Shown here in pieces: positions 42,448 to 54,515 of a DNA stretch of 64,000 nucleotides (its first letter is position 1; each line of letters begins with the position of its first letter). The notes below the pieces were generated by a model. The model was given only the letters and a program-made list of their open reading frames with translations. It ran no database searches and was not told the origin of the DNA. The position numbers and the translations under genes are program-made. Source of the stretch: Paraglomus occultum (lineage: Eukaryota; Glomeromycota; Glomeromycetes; Paraglomerales; Paraglomeraceae); assembly GCA_910592205.1 (NCBI GenBank), contig CAJVPJ010000002.1, positions 50,426 to 114,425 of the forward strand, read 5' to 3'.

Positions 42448-43155
42448 GTTCAGTCAACATGTTCAAGGACAAATCCGAAGTAATTTACAAAATAAAAAAA
42501 GGCCACCGTAATTTGTTGTGCTGTCATTAAAACGAAACAAAAAGGGCAGTAGTGGGAATTTTGGCGTTTTAAGATGACTATCTGAATACGTAATAAACAA
42601 GTCCCACTATCTTACTGTCATTCCGCAAACTTTGTAAAAGAGCGCCGATGTACAACGCGAAACTAATGCTGATTATCGATACTTAATATTAATATGGTAG
42701 CAAATTATCGATATTTGCGCGCGGTCAATCAGATGTCGCGCCACTCACGTGAACGATAGAGACTAATTTCGCATTAAACCGGAATTCAAAGTATGGACTT
42801 TATTAATTAATGGTAAAACGTTAATCATACAAAACATTCTCAAGCAAATTTCCCAAAGATGGGTATGCGTCCGAAAAACAGTCTATGACGCTGCCGAGCA
42901 ATGAAGTTTTGAGTGCCTACAAGTAACAGACTAGTTTCAAGTTGAGATAATTAGTTTGTACATGTATGAGATTTTAACATAGGTACACGCGTTCCTTTCA
43001 CCAACATTCAAGCTGTAACCAATAATACATAGAGGTGAGATGGTTTACTGTTTTATTCGTTATATAAAACGAGAGCGTATCAACAATCTGCTTGTTCTGA
43101 GTATGATGCTACAAAAGATCTAAATTATTCTATTTAGGCGTGTATCCAATACTTC
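42448..43155. other. Intergenic, nothing recognised
   Basis: AT-rich spacer, partly the 3' UTR of the RING-CH gene. No repeats or frames of note. Confidence 0.4.
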
Positions 43156-44273
43156 TCACTTGCCAATTTCAATAATCCACCCACTCATCAATTCCATCAC
43201 CCATTCAACTGCTCTGTTTATAAGAATGTAAGTGCCGAACACAGCACCAAAGAATCCGTACACAATCAAGGATGCGAGTAACATTAATCCTGCCGTGATT
43301 ACTACAATCCCACAATCAGCGTTACCATTTGCGCATTCATTACATCCGATGCCATCTGATTGACCCGACATTGCACAGCAAGTGAGAGGTATGCATGAAA
43401 AGAGGACTAGAGGCGAGGAAGAGTGTAATGCGAGGTAAACAATACCAATGAGAGATATTATGCAAAGACCACCGATAAAGTCGAGAGGTGATAAAGAAAA
43501 AACTGTCGTTGGTTTGTCTAAGCTTAGAAAGGACGGATCTGTTTATTTGCGAAAAAAGGTAAAGCGTAAGCCAATTATTATATGAGTCGCATAGACGATG
43601 ATTTCCCCAACAGCAACTCACCGTACATTCCATTACTAATCAAAAATGTTATCACGAAATGTGCAATAAAGCTAGCCAATAAAGCAGCAAGCAATAATAA
43701 AAGTGTCGTATAAAATTGTTTGCTTGTCCAGTGTAGTATAATTTTTGCTAATTGAAGACGATATAATCGATATTCAAAACCGCACTTTTCGCACGAAAAT
43801 GATACGGGAGAATTGCGGAGGCTAGACTGTGTATCTTGCCATTGTTCTAGACATCCAATATGAACATAATGATGAGATGTACGACATTTACATGGGGAGA
43901 TTAGTGTTGATGATGATAAGGAAGGAGAGACGAGATGGGACAAGAATGAATTATGTGTATCGTGAGCTGATTGTGTTTCGGATGAATTACTGTTCTTGTG
44001 GCATAATCTACATATTTTAAGTGTTTCCTGATTCCGCGTGGATGCGTCTTGATTCAAACCGCTTTCTATGTCCAATGAGATTACGTTCATATTCTCCGCC
44101 TCAATGTATCTACTACATTCTGTTGACAGTGTGTTCCTTGAATTTGTGCTATTGTCTGCGTCTGTTCGAGAATGCTCACGTACAGTGACATTGTTTGAGT
44201 TGTAGGAAGGGGGAATTGGCAGAACTGGTATGGATGTCGTAGTGGATGATAATGATGAGGATGACTTCTGCAT
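43156..44273 (-). CDS. RING-CH (MARCH-type) membrane E3 ubiquitin ligase
   Basis: Predicted membrane E3 ligase that would ubiquitinate membrane proteins. Exon 1 is 43622-44273 and exon 2 is 43156-43538 (GTGAGT donor, AAACAG acceptor, phase 1), giving 344 residues. The first 85 or so residues are Ser/Thr/Asn-rich and probably disordered. The RINGv domain follows the C4HC3 pattern: CRLC, 36 residues, CKC, seven residues, HIGC, 19 residues, CEKC, all within the family spacing. Then comes a hydrophobic segment, TLLLLLAALLASFIAHFVIT, which runs into the splice site. Exon 2 adds LDFIGGLCIISLIGIVYLAL, a short Cys/Gly-rich loop (CNECANGNADC) and CGIVVITAGLMLLASLIVYG with a following hydrophobic stretch. 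At least three to four membrane spans are likely. The Met at 44273 is the first in frame. Substrates are unknown. Confidence 0.85.
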
Positions 44274-45875
44274 AAGTTGATTTTATTTCGAGATCGTCTC
44301 TTGTGATATGTCAACCTTTTTCTACAACGTTATCTGGTCTGTGTATTTATTTATGTTCGGGTCGTCAATTATGATCACCCCACTGTACTCCGAGCTCTTT
44401 TTTCAATTTAATTTGGTTTAATAAAGTTGCCCAAATTAGAGATCTTACTGTGGCTATTTTGCATACCCATTTCTAAAAGTTTGACCTTCACTAACATAAT
44501 CAGAAATATTCGGCGTGTTACACACACACACACCCCGAAATGCCGTGGCGAAATATTTTCTTTCTAGAGTAGTATTATCTGACAAATTAACACTGGGGAA
44601 GTCCTTATTAACCGTTCTTATATTTACATCAACTTACGCCTGCATGATAGCGGCTGTTGGAAAACCAGCTATCGTATGTTTCGAGTCGGATTGAAAAACT
44701 TGATGACGGAATGCAGTTGACATTTATCGCTTCAAATAGGGATGTCATTTTGGCCCGTTTTAAGATTATCACATATATTTTGGCGTCTACAATTCTTCTT
44801 TCCTGACAATTACGTTTTGCAGCATCGCTTGCATGATGCTCATTCAATCCAATTACGTCATATTGATTTCGCTCATGACGATAGATGCAAGTTCTTATAA
44901 CGACAGATATTAAACGAATTTGGAAATACTCTTTTCGTAGTCCGAGGTGCGTCAGAGTTAAACGAACAATGTTACATTAAAGATTGAAAATAGTAGTTTA
45001 TATTACATAATTTTAATAGTTAATCCTATTTTCCTTATTTTGAACAAGCCATCTCACATCTCTTTACGATAAATGAATTAGAGAACCATGTCTAAAAGCT
45101 GTTCTGTCTTTTGCATTATATCATCAACTACTTTTGGGCAAGAAATTCTGTACAATATAGACTGAGTCATTATTCTGGTTTTATCCCTAACATGGTTGTT
45201 ACATACTGTATATATATCCTGTATCGGTTAAATATTAATATAATTATTTCTTTCGGGTAACATTATTCAATTTATGATAATGCACATACATTACCGGTAA
45301 TTTTATTTCAAAGTGGCTTTATATTCGCTCCATATGTTTCTACTCAGAACAGTCAGCTCAATATAAGATAGAAATGACTGCAATACAAGTCTACGTACTA
45401 AGCTTATGACTAAGCTCTTCTATGAGCATGTAATTTTATATCCCCAATGCGGAACGTACGAAAGGGATGCAAGCATTTAAGCGTGTAAGAAACAAAAATT
45501 GCAATAATGAGAAAAATAGAATTATTACGTATCAATTCAGTTCAGTAATTACAAGTGCAATGGTTCAAATAAATGTATACAAGACTTTTGAGCATTTAGT
45601 CTTTATTGTGGTTAGAGAACGATATGCTACATTACTGTCAACTCAAAAAAACTATTTCACATAGTCTCTCGCAAACCACATGTTTTATATTAAGAATTAC
45701 ATTAACGTTTGTTCTTTTTTGTAAAAAAAAAAAGACATTAACAAGAAATTAGTAGTAACTGAAAAGTAAAATATACTATATCCTAATAACATTAAGCAGT
45801 GGACAAGAACGAAACATTACTGTCAGAAATTTGTGTGGGAAAACATTAAGTGAACACTTATCGCTGAAAACACTT
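44274..45875. other. Intergenic, nothing recognised
   Basis: Promoter side of the RING-CH gene and 3' side of the repeat-protein gene. A minus frame at 44629-44847 (72 codons) looks protein-like (HHASDAAKRNCQERRIVDAK) but has no supported start, partner exon or family. Confidence 0.4.
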
Positions 45876-46754
45876 TTAATAGAAAGGTGCAGCCGCCAAA
45901 CCAGCACCCAAACCCCAACCCCAAGGCCTAACAAAAGGCGCACCTAGAAATGGTGTACCTACAAATGGATGGAAACCAAACTTGGTAATAGTAACTGGAG
46001 CAACGAATGGAGCGACCTTAACGACCTTGGTGATTGGAGCGACCGTGGTGAATGGAGCAATCTTAACGAACTTGGTGATTGGAGCGACCGTGGTGAATGG
46101 AGCGACCTTAACGACCTTGGTGAATGGAGCAACCCTAACGAAATTGGTGAATGGAGCAACCCTAACCCTAGTGGCGATCCTTGTGACTCTGACGAGATTG
46201 GTGAATGGAGCGACCTTAACGACCTTGGTGATTGGAGCGACCGTGGTGAATGGAGCGACCTTAACGACCCTAACGAGATTGGTGAATGGAGCAACTTTGG
46301 CGACCCTTGTGACTCTGACGAGATTGGTGAATGGAGCGACCTTGGTGATTGGAGCGATCGTGGTGAATGGAGCGACCTTAACGACCTTGGTGATTGGAGC
46401 AATCCTAACGAGATTGGTGAATGGAGCAACCTTGGCGACCCTTGTGACTCTGACGAGATTGGTGAATGGAGCGACCTTAACGACCTTGGTGATTGGAGCA
46501 ATCGTAGTAATTGGAGCAATCCTAACGGCTTTTTTGATTATAGTAGTCGGTATGATATTAGTTTTCCTAAACTTTTGGAAGTTGAATCTCTGGACGTTTG
46601 TGACAACTTTGGTTAGGACGGTCTTTCCACAATTAGTGCAAGCGGTTTGAACAGCAGCATTGTTCTGGACGCCGGCGGGGTAGAAAATTCCGGCTTGTAC
46701 AGTGCTAACAGAAAGGACGGAGAGACATGCTAGAAAAACTGTCGATAACTTCAT
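45876..46754 (-). CDS. Secreted basic repeat protein, VAPFT/IAPIT motif, no Asp/Glu
   Basis: Single-exon gene for 292 residues. Residues 1-21 form a clear signal peptide (MKLSTVFLACLSVLSVSTVQA). A short segment with one CTNC pair follows. Residues of about 75-255 hold 18 copies of [VI]AP[FI]T, spaced by basic beta-prone linkers such as KVVKV, NLVRVTRVAK and RVRV. The C-terminus is Phe/Gly/Pro/Trp-rich (FHPFVGTPFLGAPFVRPWGW). The whole protein contains no Asp and no Glu but many Lys/Arg, so it is very basic. Alternating beta-branched residues between Pro turns suggest a beta-stacked or fibrous wall protein; that is inference. The DNA repeats are multiples of three, which keeps the other frames open too. 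A TATAAAAG box lies 98 bp upstream. The family is not recognised. Confidence 0.85.
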   Translation of the reverse strand: MKLSTVFLACLSVLSVSTVQAGIFYPAGVQNNAAVQTACTNCGKTVLTKVVTNVQRFNFQKFRKTNIIPTTIIKKAVRIAPITTIAPITKVVKVAPFTNLVRVTRVAKVAPFTNLVRIAPITKVVKVAPFTTIAPITKVAPFTNLVRVTRVAKVAPFTNLVRVVKVAPFTTVAPITKVVKVAPFTNLVRVTRIATRVRVAPFTNFVRVAPFTKVVKVAPFTTVAPITKFVKIAPFTTVAPITKVVKVAPFVAPVTITKFGFHPFVGTPFLGAPFVRPWGWGLGAGLAAAPFY

Positions 46755-46852
46755 CTTGGCAGATTGATAACTGTTCTTGTCTTGCTTTTCGGGGTTTTTT
46801 TGTTATCAAAACCGTGTTTCGATGGAGAACTAGAGACGGGAGAGAGCAAAGG

Positions 46853-46860
46853 CTTTTATA
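46853..46860 (-). promoter_or_regulatory. TATA box of the secreted repeat-protein gene
   Basis: TATAAAAG on the minus strand, 98 bp before the ATG. Short 5' UTR expected. Confidence 0.75.
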
Positions 46861-49800
46861 ACTCTTTAACATATGATGGATGTGGGAAAAGAAACGGACA
46901 GAAAGCGTCAGACGATTTTAGAGAATGGTAAAATTGATACTGTCGGGTTACTGTTCTCGATAAACTAATCTCCTGTGGGATCATAGTTTCGTGAAATTGA
47001 AGGAAAACCATAATACTATGGGAAAGAGAAAATAATGTCAGTATATGAAGAGCTAACTGCGTTGCGATCACTAAATTAAAATAATAAATGTGAGTCATGG
47101 TGAATATGTTTAAATTAACATTTGTTTTTTTTTTCGAAATGCGATTCTTTCAATTGTTCGCATTGACTAGTGATGAATCATAGTCTTGTCTCAAAAGTGG
47201 GCCATATCTTTCCATTCTGCAGAATTTTTCTTTTATTCGCACATGTGACAACGAACGAATGATATGATATTATTGCGGGTGATTATCGGTGTGATTACAA
47301 TCTGACGAATTTTTTACTGCTTTATCGCTATGATTTATTATTATGATATTGAGGCGAAAACGGTGAAATGCACGCTACCTCGATAGCGAATAAATCGTAA
47401 GCAAATAAGACAAATAAAATAAATCGATTAGTGATCTGCATATGTGACGCAGATTGCGTCAGAATATTCTCAAATGTCACTAACATAAACACATCGTTAT
47501 TAAACATACGATCTCATGAGAAAAGTACAAAGTCTATACTATCTTCATATTGTTATTCACCATCGACCAGACGAAAATGACGTGTATTATTGTTCACTGA
47601 AACTAGAACTATGTGTATAGTTTTGTAAATAAAAAACTCAATGATACGGCTTATCGGTAATCAAGTGAAATAAGCTTTTAGTTAATATTAAGCCTCTTAT
47701 TATTAATTAATATTACCAGACTGGCTCGTCTTAGAGAATCAGACTTGTTTTTTTTCTGTAAATTTTTTATTCCTGATAATACGGACGGTTTACGCTTAAA
47801 TTATTCGACTACTGCTTAAAAAAACATGATTGTAGTGCTTTGGATGTATGATCCTAATGACTATTATGAGATCATACCCACCAGCAAAAATCGAAAAAGT
47901 TGTTTATGTGTTACCCAGAGTCCCGTGAGACCGACCTTTTATCCGAGAATTTTTAAAAACGAGAGATTTGGCCGACTCGAGCCAAAAATCGACTTATCGA
48001 GACTGATCATGTATTTGAAATTTGTACTCCAGGTTGCCAAACATCGTTCTCCGTCTTTTTTATAGTTATGGTTATACGCTTATAGCCTTTGTACTCTGTC
48101 TTGGCATTTCTCTCCTCGAATTCGATTTATCCAGCGTTGGGAAAAAAAAAAGATTATTCAGAATAAATAAAGTCATCATAATCCTACTTCGCCAGATGAC
48201 GATTTCTATTATAGAAATAGCAATAATGGTTATACCTTCAACACAATGTTATTGAATATCCATCACATTATTACAAGCTTTTAAATGACAAATCGGAATA
48301 TCAATAACATTCGAGTTTTGACATACTATATAATCTGTTTGTAGACACAACACAACGACATAAAAAAAGTTACATGTCGATTATCCTGGGCAACTTTATT
48401 TTGTTTAAGTTAAAAAGCTTAGCATTAGCCGAAACCAATAATAAAAAAAAGAAAAAGTTATTACGAGCCGCATGTGAAAATTGGTGTTGCTAGAGTTTAG
48501 TATAATTTCAGTACTATCTATAAACAAATTGCGACTGTATGGTTATTAAAAGCTCTTTGCATTGCAAAATTACATGCAGTTACTTTTGTTTGTAAGTAGC
48601 GAGACAACAAGAGACCAAAACCCTCAATCATATAGGAATGAGTTATTTCACTCGAAAAGCTTTGATAATCCGTTCACTGTTGGCACTCATACTCAATTTA
48701 CGAAATCCTGTTTTTTATAAAATCTTTTGATTATCTTGTAAAAAAACCCCTCTTTTCTTAACATATAAATGTTAGCATACGATATGTCTTGTAAACAGTA
48801 GTATAAGCGGTTGACAGATTATTTACGAAAATGATCTATAAATGAACCCAATTCCTTGGTGATACGATGTATTATTTCAGTAAAAGTCTCTTAATGTAGT
48901 ACGGATAGTACTCGCAACATGCTCACACTAACCAAAGACGGTTTGCAAGTATTATTTTATCTTTATTATCTTGTGACGATGATCTTGCATAGACAAGGAC
49001 GTTGAATCCGCTTCGCTGGTAGCCTCAGTCTCAAACCCCACAACTCGAATAACGTTCCAATGCCGTGTTTCCAAAGCCTAAATATATAATTGGTTTTGTG
49101 GGAGTGTAAATTTGTAAGCAAAATCGACAAAAAAAGAATAATTCCTTTTATGTCTGGCACGCATAATGAGCAGGGGATAATGTGATTTGAGCAAGTCTTT
49201 TCTTTGTTTCTACCCCCAAAAATGTTATTTTATCTGCGTTCTTTATTAGCTGCACATACACATGTATGCATTTAAACTGGTGCATAACATTGCCGTTCCG
49301 GAAGAAAAGGCCGAGACGTTGAATAAATTGTGGATAACCAGCAGGTAGATATCAGGTTTGATAGTCGAACAAAATGCTCCGTCTTTTTCTTTCTCCAAAG
49401 TCTGTTCTTTGTATTTTCCCAAATAGAGAATAAACACTATTCAATATAACATAAGCATTTGCACGCGTAACATCGTATTACTATAATGTGATAATATAAA
49501 ACAATACTGTTTATCACATTTTTAACTGCTGCCCTGGCAAAAAACAAATTAACAATGAGAACATGACGTTACATGCAGGGAGCATACGTTTCGGTACACT
49601 GTAGAAATAAACAAAAGTGATAGCCTGTTCTCATACATCAACCGATAACAATGCATATGCTAAATTCGCACAATGCAATATGTTTTCACCGAATCATAGC
49701 GAACATTCTTTATGTACTTGTCATACATTTTCTCCGCTTCTTGGACCCTTTCCTTTAGCAGCATGTTTCAGCTCCAAAATTAATTTAATTTACATGACCG

Positions 49801-50056
49801 AATCGAGTTGTGTTCTATGAACCTGATCAAACAAAAAAAAAGCAGTCTTTGTTTGGTTGATTTATTTACATAATGTAACAGCTACTAAGTACAGAAATCC
49901 CAACACGTTGGAACTCGTGAAATAATACAAGAAGAAAAAACAACCAGATATGATCGAACAAGAAAGAAATGGGAAAAGGCAAAAAAAAATGCAAAAAAAA
50001 AGGAAAATAGAGCACACTACTAATCACATTCCCATATCAATAAACCTAACTATTCG
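46861..50056. other. Intergenic DNA with a diverged MITE-like relic
   Basis: Mostly AT-rich and featureless. Around 47920-48010, CGAGAATTTTTAAAAACGAG, a gap, GAGATTTGGCCGACTCGAG and AATCGACTTATCGAGA resemble the right-end region of MITE-like element A, so an old copy probably lies here. Its left end was not found. Confidence 0.4.
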
Positions 50057-51589
50057 TTATTGTTCATTTCGACAAGTTTCATTTCCAAACAACAGATTAT
50101 TATATCCGAAATACGAGCCATTTGCATTTGGCATAAACATTTGATGAATCGGCACGAATTGGCCTTCCGTTGAAACTGTCTGAGCAGATGCCGATAATGG
50201 CGGAGAAGGAAGAATGGGCGGAGGGAGAGAAGGCATATCTAGAAAAGGAAATCCAGCGATTGAAGAATTGTCTGATGATCTCGCGGTAAATGGAGGAGGA
50301 GGGTAAGATGGAGAAGTTTGAGAATAAGACGAATGAGATGCTGGCGATAAAGAGGGTTGCGACGACGTCAAACGAGAGGAGGGAATTTCAATAAACGAGT
50401 CTGATGATAAAGAAGACGTTTGCTCATTCTGTACCGAAGATGAAGATAAAGAAGAGCCGACTACGGGAGTATCATCATTACTTCCTGCAGTTAAATCATC
50501 AAGCGTATTCCCATCCTTGTTACTAGTCTTAAATTCGCCGGTACCAAGCATATCATTTAAAAAGCCGAATGCGACAAATTGTTCCGGCTCTGGTTCAAAG
50601 TTAGGAAATCCCACCGAAAGCATAGGGTGATTCAACACATTATCCAGCTCGGCGTTCATCCGAGTACTCATATCGTCAGTTTGCATGGCACAGTTTAATT
50701 CACTGTTTGGTTTAATATTGTCATTACCATCGTTCGTGCCATCGCTGTAATCCATCATTTGATCTTCGTACAGCGTACCGGCACTCATCGAAGATTGTTC
50801 GGTGAAAGACATTGGAGACGTGGGCGGTTGAGACGAAGAAGCAAAAATGTCGGACGAACAAGATTCCACACCAGGTGAAAAATACAAAGGCGACAAGGCA
50901 AAAGCAGAAAACATTTCATTAGATTTCGTGTCATTATTATTGTTGTGTGACAATGATTGTTGCGCTTTCGTCTTGAGCGAATGCTGATTAGTATGATCGT
51001 CAGCACGAAAATCTATAGTCATTGATGCATTGTCATTTTTGTCTTCGTTTTCTGTGGCAAACATCTGTGGCATTGTAACCGATTTGGCCCATGGATCAAG
51101 CTCAGTCTTTTTGTTTTTTCCGCGTTGTTTTACCTCGACCATTTTTTTTCCTTTACCGTTCCGTTCTTTTGGTTGATATTTATAATCAGGAAATAGTTCC
51201 CTATGCGCCAAGTAGCCAGCTTTGCTCAACACTGTAAAGACGTTTTTCTTCTCGGTCGTTTCGTTCTTCCATCTTGCGCTGGCTATTTTCGAAATTTCGA
51301 TAAATGAGGCATTGGGATATTCTCGACGAATTTCGTCTTGAATGTCTTTGCGGTAGAGGATGAATTCATTTTGTGGGCGAGAAACTCCACGATGACCTCG
51401 ATTCTTTTTACAGGGAGCGAGTAATACTGCGAGCGGCAAGTTGGTACTAAACGTGTGGACGTCCTTGTTCATTTCTCTGAGATGCGCCAGTACTGCGTCG
51501 CTCATGAGTTTTTTGTATTCTGGTGAATCGATGTTCAGTAGAGTTGGGGAATTTGGGCGGCATATGACATTGGATTTTGATTTTGGCAT
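50057..51589 (-). CDS. MATA-HMG-like HMG-box DNA-binding protein
   Basis: Intronless gene for 510 residues. A single HMG box covers about residues 71-140, with RPQNEFILYRKDIQDEIRRE, FIEISKIASARWKNET and FTVLSKAGYLAHRELFPDYKY. This is the MATA_HMG pattern of fungal mating-type and related regulators (N-F-I-L-Y-R start, ISK-A-RW core). A basic segment follows (GKGKKMVEVKQRGKNKK). The remaining 340 residues are Ser/Asn/Asp/Pro-rich, low-complexity and acidic, as expected of a transactivation region. Expected to act in the nucleus. MATA-HMG genes are multiplied in arbuscular mycorrhizal fungi, and not every copy is a mating-type gene; no mating-locus neighbours such as homeodomain genes are seen here. 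The start is the ATG at 51589, 160 bp below a TATAAAAG box. Confidence 0.88.
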   Translation of the reverse strand: MPKSKSNVICRPNSPTLLNIDSPEYKKLMSDAVLAHLREMNKDVHTFSTNLPLAVLLAPCKKNRGHRGVSRPQNEFILYRKDIQDEIRREYPNASFIEISKIASARWKNETTEKKNVFTVLSKAGYLAHRELFPDYKYQPKERNGKGKKMVEVKQRGKNKKTELDPWAKSVTMPQMFATENEDKNDNASMTIDFRADDHTNQHSLKTKAQQSLSHNNNNDTKSNEMFSAFALSPLYFSPGVESCSSDIFASSSQPPTSPMSFTEQSSMSAGTLYEDQMMDYSDGTNDGNDNIKPNSELNCAMQTDDMSTRMNAELDNVLNHPMLSVGFPNFEPEPEQFVAFGFLNDMLGTGEFKTSNKDGNTLDDLTAGSNDDTPVVGSSLSSSSVQNEQTSSLSSDSFIEIPSSRLTSSQPSLSPASHSSYSQTSPSYPPPPFTARSSDNSSIAGFPFLDMPSLPPPILPSPPLSASAQTVSTEGQFVPIHQMFMPNANGSYFGYNNLLFGNETCRNEQ

Positions 51590-51748
51590 TTTTCTTTTTT
51601 TGACAGTAACTTTTGATAACTGGGAACTGATTCGCTTTAAATAAGTAAAAGTGTAAGAAAGTGTTTGTTGATGTATATGGTATGTAGTGCAAATTAAAAT
51701 TAATGTAATCCCAGCTGTAATTCTTTCTCTGAACGATCCAAAACCCAG

Positions 51749-51756
51749 CTTTTATA
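51749..51756 (-). promoter_or_regulatory. TATA box of the HMG-box gene
   Basis: TATAAAAG on the minus strand, 160 bp upstream of the ATG. Confidence 0.65.
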
Positions 51757-54418
51757 GTATGGCAAAATTAATTTCAAACAAGTGGCCTTAATTTGTGTCA
51801 GGTATCTATGTTGTGTGTGTGTGTTGAATCGAAGAAAAAGTGGTGAGAGGAGTGGGAGAATGAAGGGATTTCCAAACGGCTAGATATCAAATCTATTACT
51901 TTGCTCGAGTCTTAATTCTATTTCTCACTCTTGGCCCCCCGTTCATCGGCGCCTCATTTTATACGTTTCTCTTACCCGTGGCAAATTCGCCTTAGACTAA
52001 ACTTATACTAAAATAGGACGTCAGGGACTTGTGTATCTGTATCAGGCGTTTTTGGTTTCAGGAATCTATTGAAAGAAGGAACCAGAAAATCGTTGTGTAA
52101 TTGAAAGTATTATTTCCGAATTTTGGGAATTGGATCCAAGCTGAGGAGGACGAAATCTACCAATCGGTACAATTTTATAAGTAGTTACTGATATCATTTG
52201 TCATATGCAATAGGCGATAAGTGTTTATGAATCTATGACAAGAAATGTGTCAAAAACCTGAGCAAAAATTCCGTCAAAGAAACGAGCAAGGCAGAGGACG
52301 AAAAAACGAAAATAAAATTGCCTAAAAAAATAGAGTATATATTTTTTGGTATGACGTACATTCGGTTTGTAAACAATATAATGTAGTGTCATACCGCTTT
52401 ATAAGAATCGTACAATCAGATATGGCTTGTGTCTTTTAAGAAAACTCTTGTCGAAGACTTTGCTGGAAAAGATAATGTTCCTGGTAACTTGTGTACAGTA
52501 TTATTCTTAGCTTTCCCCATGACGGGTCTCACCCAACGTGACTGCGTAACAAACTTTTCTAATTAACGGGGATGTCAAACAAACTTTTTTGCTTATTTGT
52601 ACGCTCGCGTGGTCAACAGCGATACTTGATTTAAACTATGACAATAGCAATGAATGCAAGTCAACCATCGATCCTTGAGTTACCTTCAAAGACAATATGA
52701 TGGCGAGATCGCTAATTATAGCCGTAAACTTGGTGTTCATAATGTTAGCTTGTTCTATGTTATTGTTATTTCCGGTATGTCAGTCTATTGTTGTTATCTT
52801 GGGGACTGTTCTATAATTTTTACGAATTGATCTTAACAATATTTAACCCCGAGAATTTAATCCATATTGTCGCGGCCGGATCTTTGTAACCAAAAAACCT
52901 GTTGTGCCCAGTCATACAAAGATTAAAATGTCAAATTTGCTGCGATTGGCGGAAATCATAAACAAAGCATGAGTTTACAGCAACCACGCGAGAGAACGTT
53001 TGTCTGACAAAATTTGTACCTAAATTTGCCCCGCTTTGCGTACATTTTAGTGCAGCGTTTAGCAAGTTTGCGACAGAGAGAGAGAGAGAAAGACTCTTGT
53101 TCGTCGTCAAAAAGAAAGAGAAGAGAGAGACGGCGGTCTACTATAAAGCTTCGCAACGTTCACAGTATGTCTGGGTTAGCAAATATACAGTAGATGACAA
53201 ATAAAGATGAATTCCGCCATGTGAAAAAAGAATATAAGCTGCAGATAGCAATGTTATATAAAAGATCATCTTGTGTCATCCTTTTGTTTACGATAACGAA
53301 TCAAATCATAAAGGATAATTTGACATAAAACGATATCATCAGAAATATTTCTATAATCATGGATCATACGCCCGAAGATAAATGCTCTTGCATTTTCTTT
53401 GTTGAATCTTCTTTCTTTCACTGGGCGTCGCAACATACGCTAAAGCATTCGTGCTACTATCGCTTCAGCACTTGAACAATGATGTTAATCAATATGATGC
53501 ACCAATAGAATGACTTTATTGGTTACACACGCAAACCGCACTAGCTACTACATCTACTCATCATCATCATCATCATCATCATCAAGGACAAACCTTCAAC
53601 TTGCCCACAACCTTTTTGCTCCCAAATCCCCCCAAAGATTAATTCTCTCTTTACGCTCCACAATATTTTGCAAAAATATTACAAATGTAATACGAGGACA
53701 CAAAGTAAAAGAATAATTGACGAAAAACGAGCGAGTCCGAATGTGGGAACTTTGGAAAAAAATATGTTGCTATTGTTTGAACGTTATTTAAGATAATGCG
53801 CTTTCCAAGATGAGGAATGGAATGGTAGGCAGTTAGTTTGATAGAATCCTACTAATTATTTTCGCATAATATGTTGGTGCCACGATACAATAATTATGAA
53901 CTTCAAATTTGCTATGTATAGATTGTTTGCTTGAACGTTAATGTATGCCAAATACTAATACACTTTTGAACACAGTTAGAATCCATTCAACACAAGTTTT
54001 TCCAACTCTTGCTCTCTCAAACAGTCTATATTTGTTAGTAAATGATATATCTTTGCCAGCACTTGGGACGTATTTACTTCCATTTGCCATGTCACGCTAA
54101 TAGCTAATACAAGCACTAATTCGAATTCTTTAACAGGGGTCCCCAACCCTCTCTCCTCCCCTTCCGCAGATAAACATTCTCTGAGATTGTTCTGTAATTC
54201 GTAAGACAATTAAAGTCTCCATCCTCATAAGTCGCAAAATTGTCAAATCAGTGTAAATTAGATTTACTATATTTAGATCACAAAATCCTTTTTTAGACTT
54301 TTCGTGGGGATCTAACTACGTTCGAAGTTTCGGTAAATTTGTTTTAATTTCTCAAGTGATGCAGTACATCATTAATTATTAATGAGTATTATTATGTAAG
54401 AGTTCAGTGATGATGTGC
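51757..54418. other. Intergenic DNA with simple repeats
   Basis: Contains a GA run near 53075-53090 and a nine-unit TCA microsatellite at 53558-53584. The frames over them are low-complexity and not supported as genes. Confidence 0.5.
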
Positions 54419-54426
54419 TATAAAAG
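54419..54426 (+). promoter_or_regulatory. TATA box of the mucin-like gene
   Basis: TATAAAAG, 90 bp before the ATG at 54516. Confidence 0.75.
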
Positions 54427-54515
54427 ACGGGACTTAGCACACACATTACATTAAGGGTTTTTCCTCTGCTACGCTATTAATTTTTTCGAATTTCTCGGAA
54501 CAGATCTCTATCACA

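Noticed and set aside
46130-46175. CCCTAACCCTA telomere-like sequence
   Set aside because: It is two coding repeat units side by side inside the repeat gene, not a telomeric array.
45959-46650. Long antisense and overlapping frames over the secreted repeat gene, including an acidic WSD/EWS-rich 215-codon plus frame
   Set aside because: They arise because the repeat units are multiples of three without stops in any frame. Only the 292-aa minus frame has a signal peptide, a TATA box and a sensible start.
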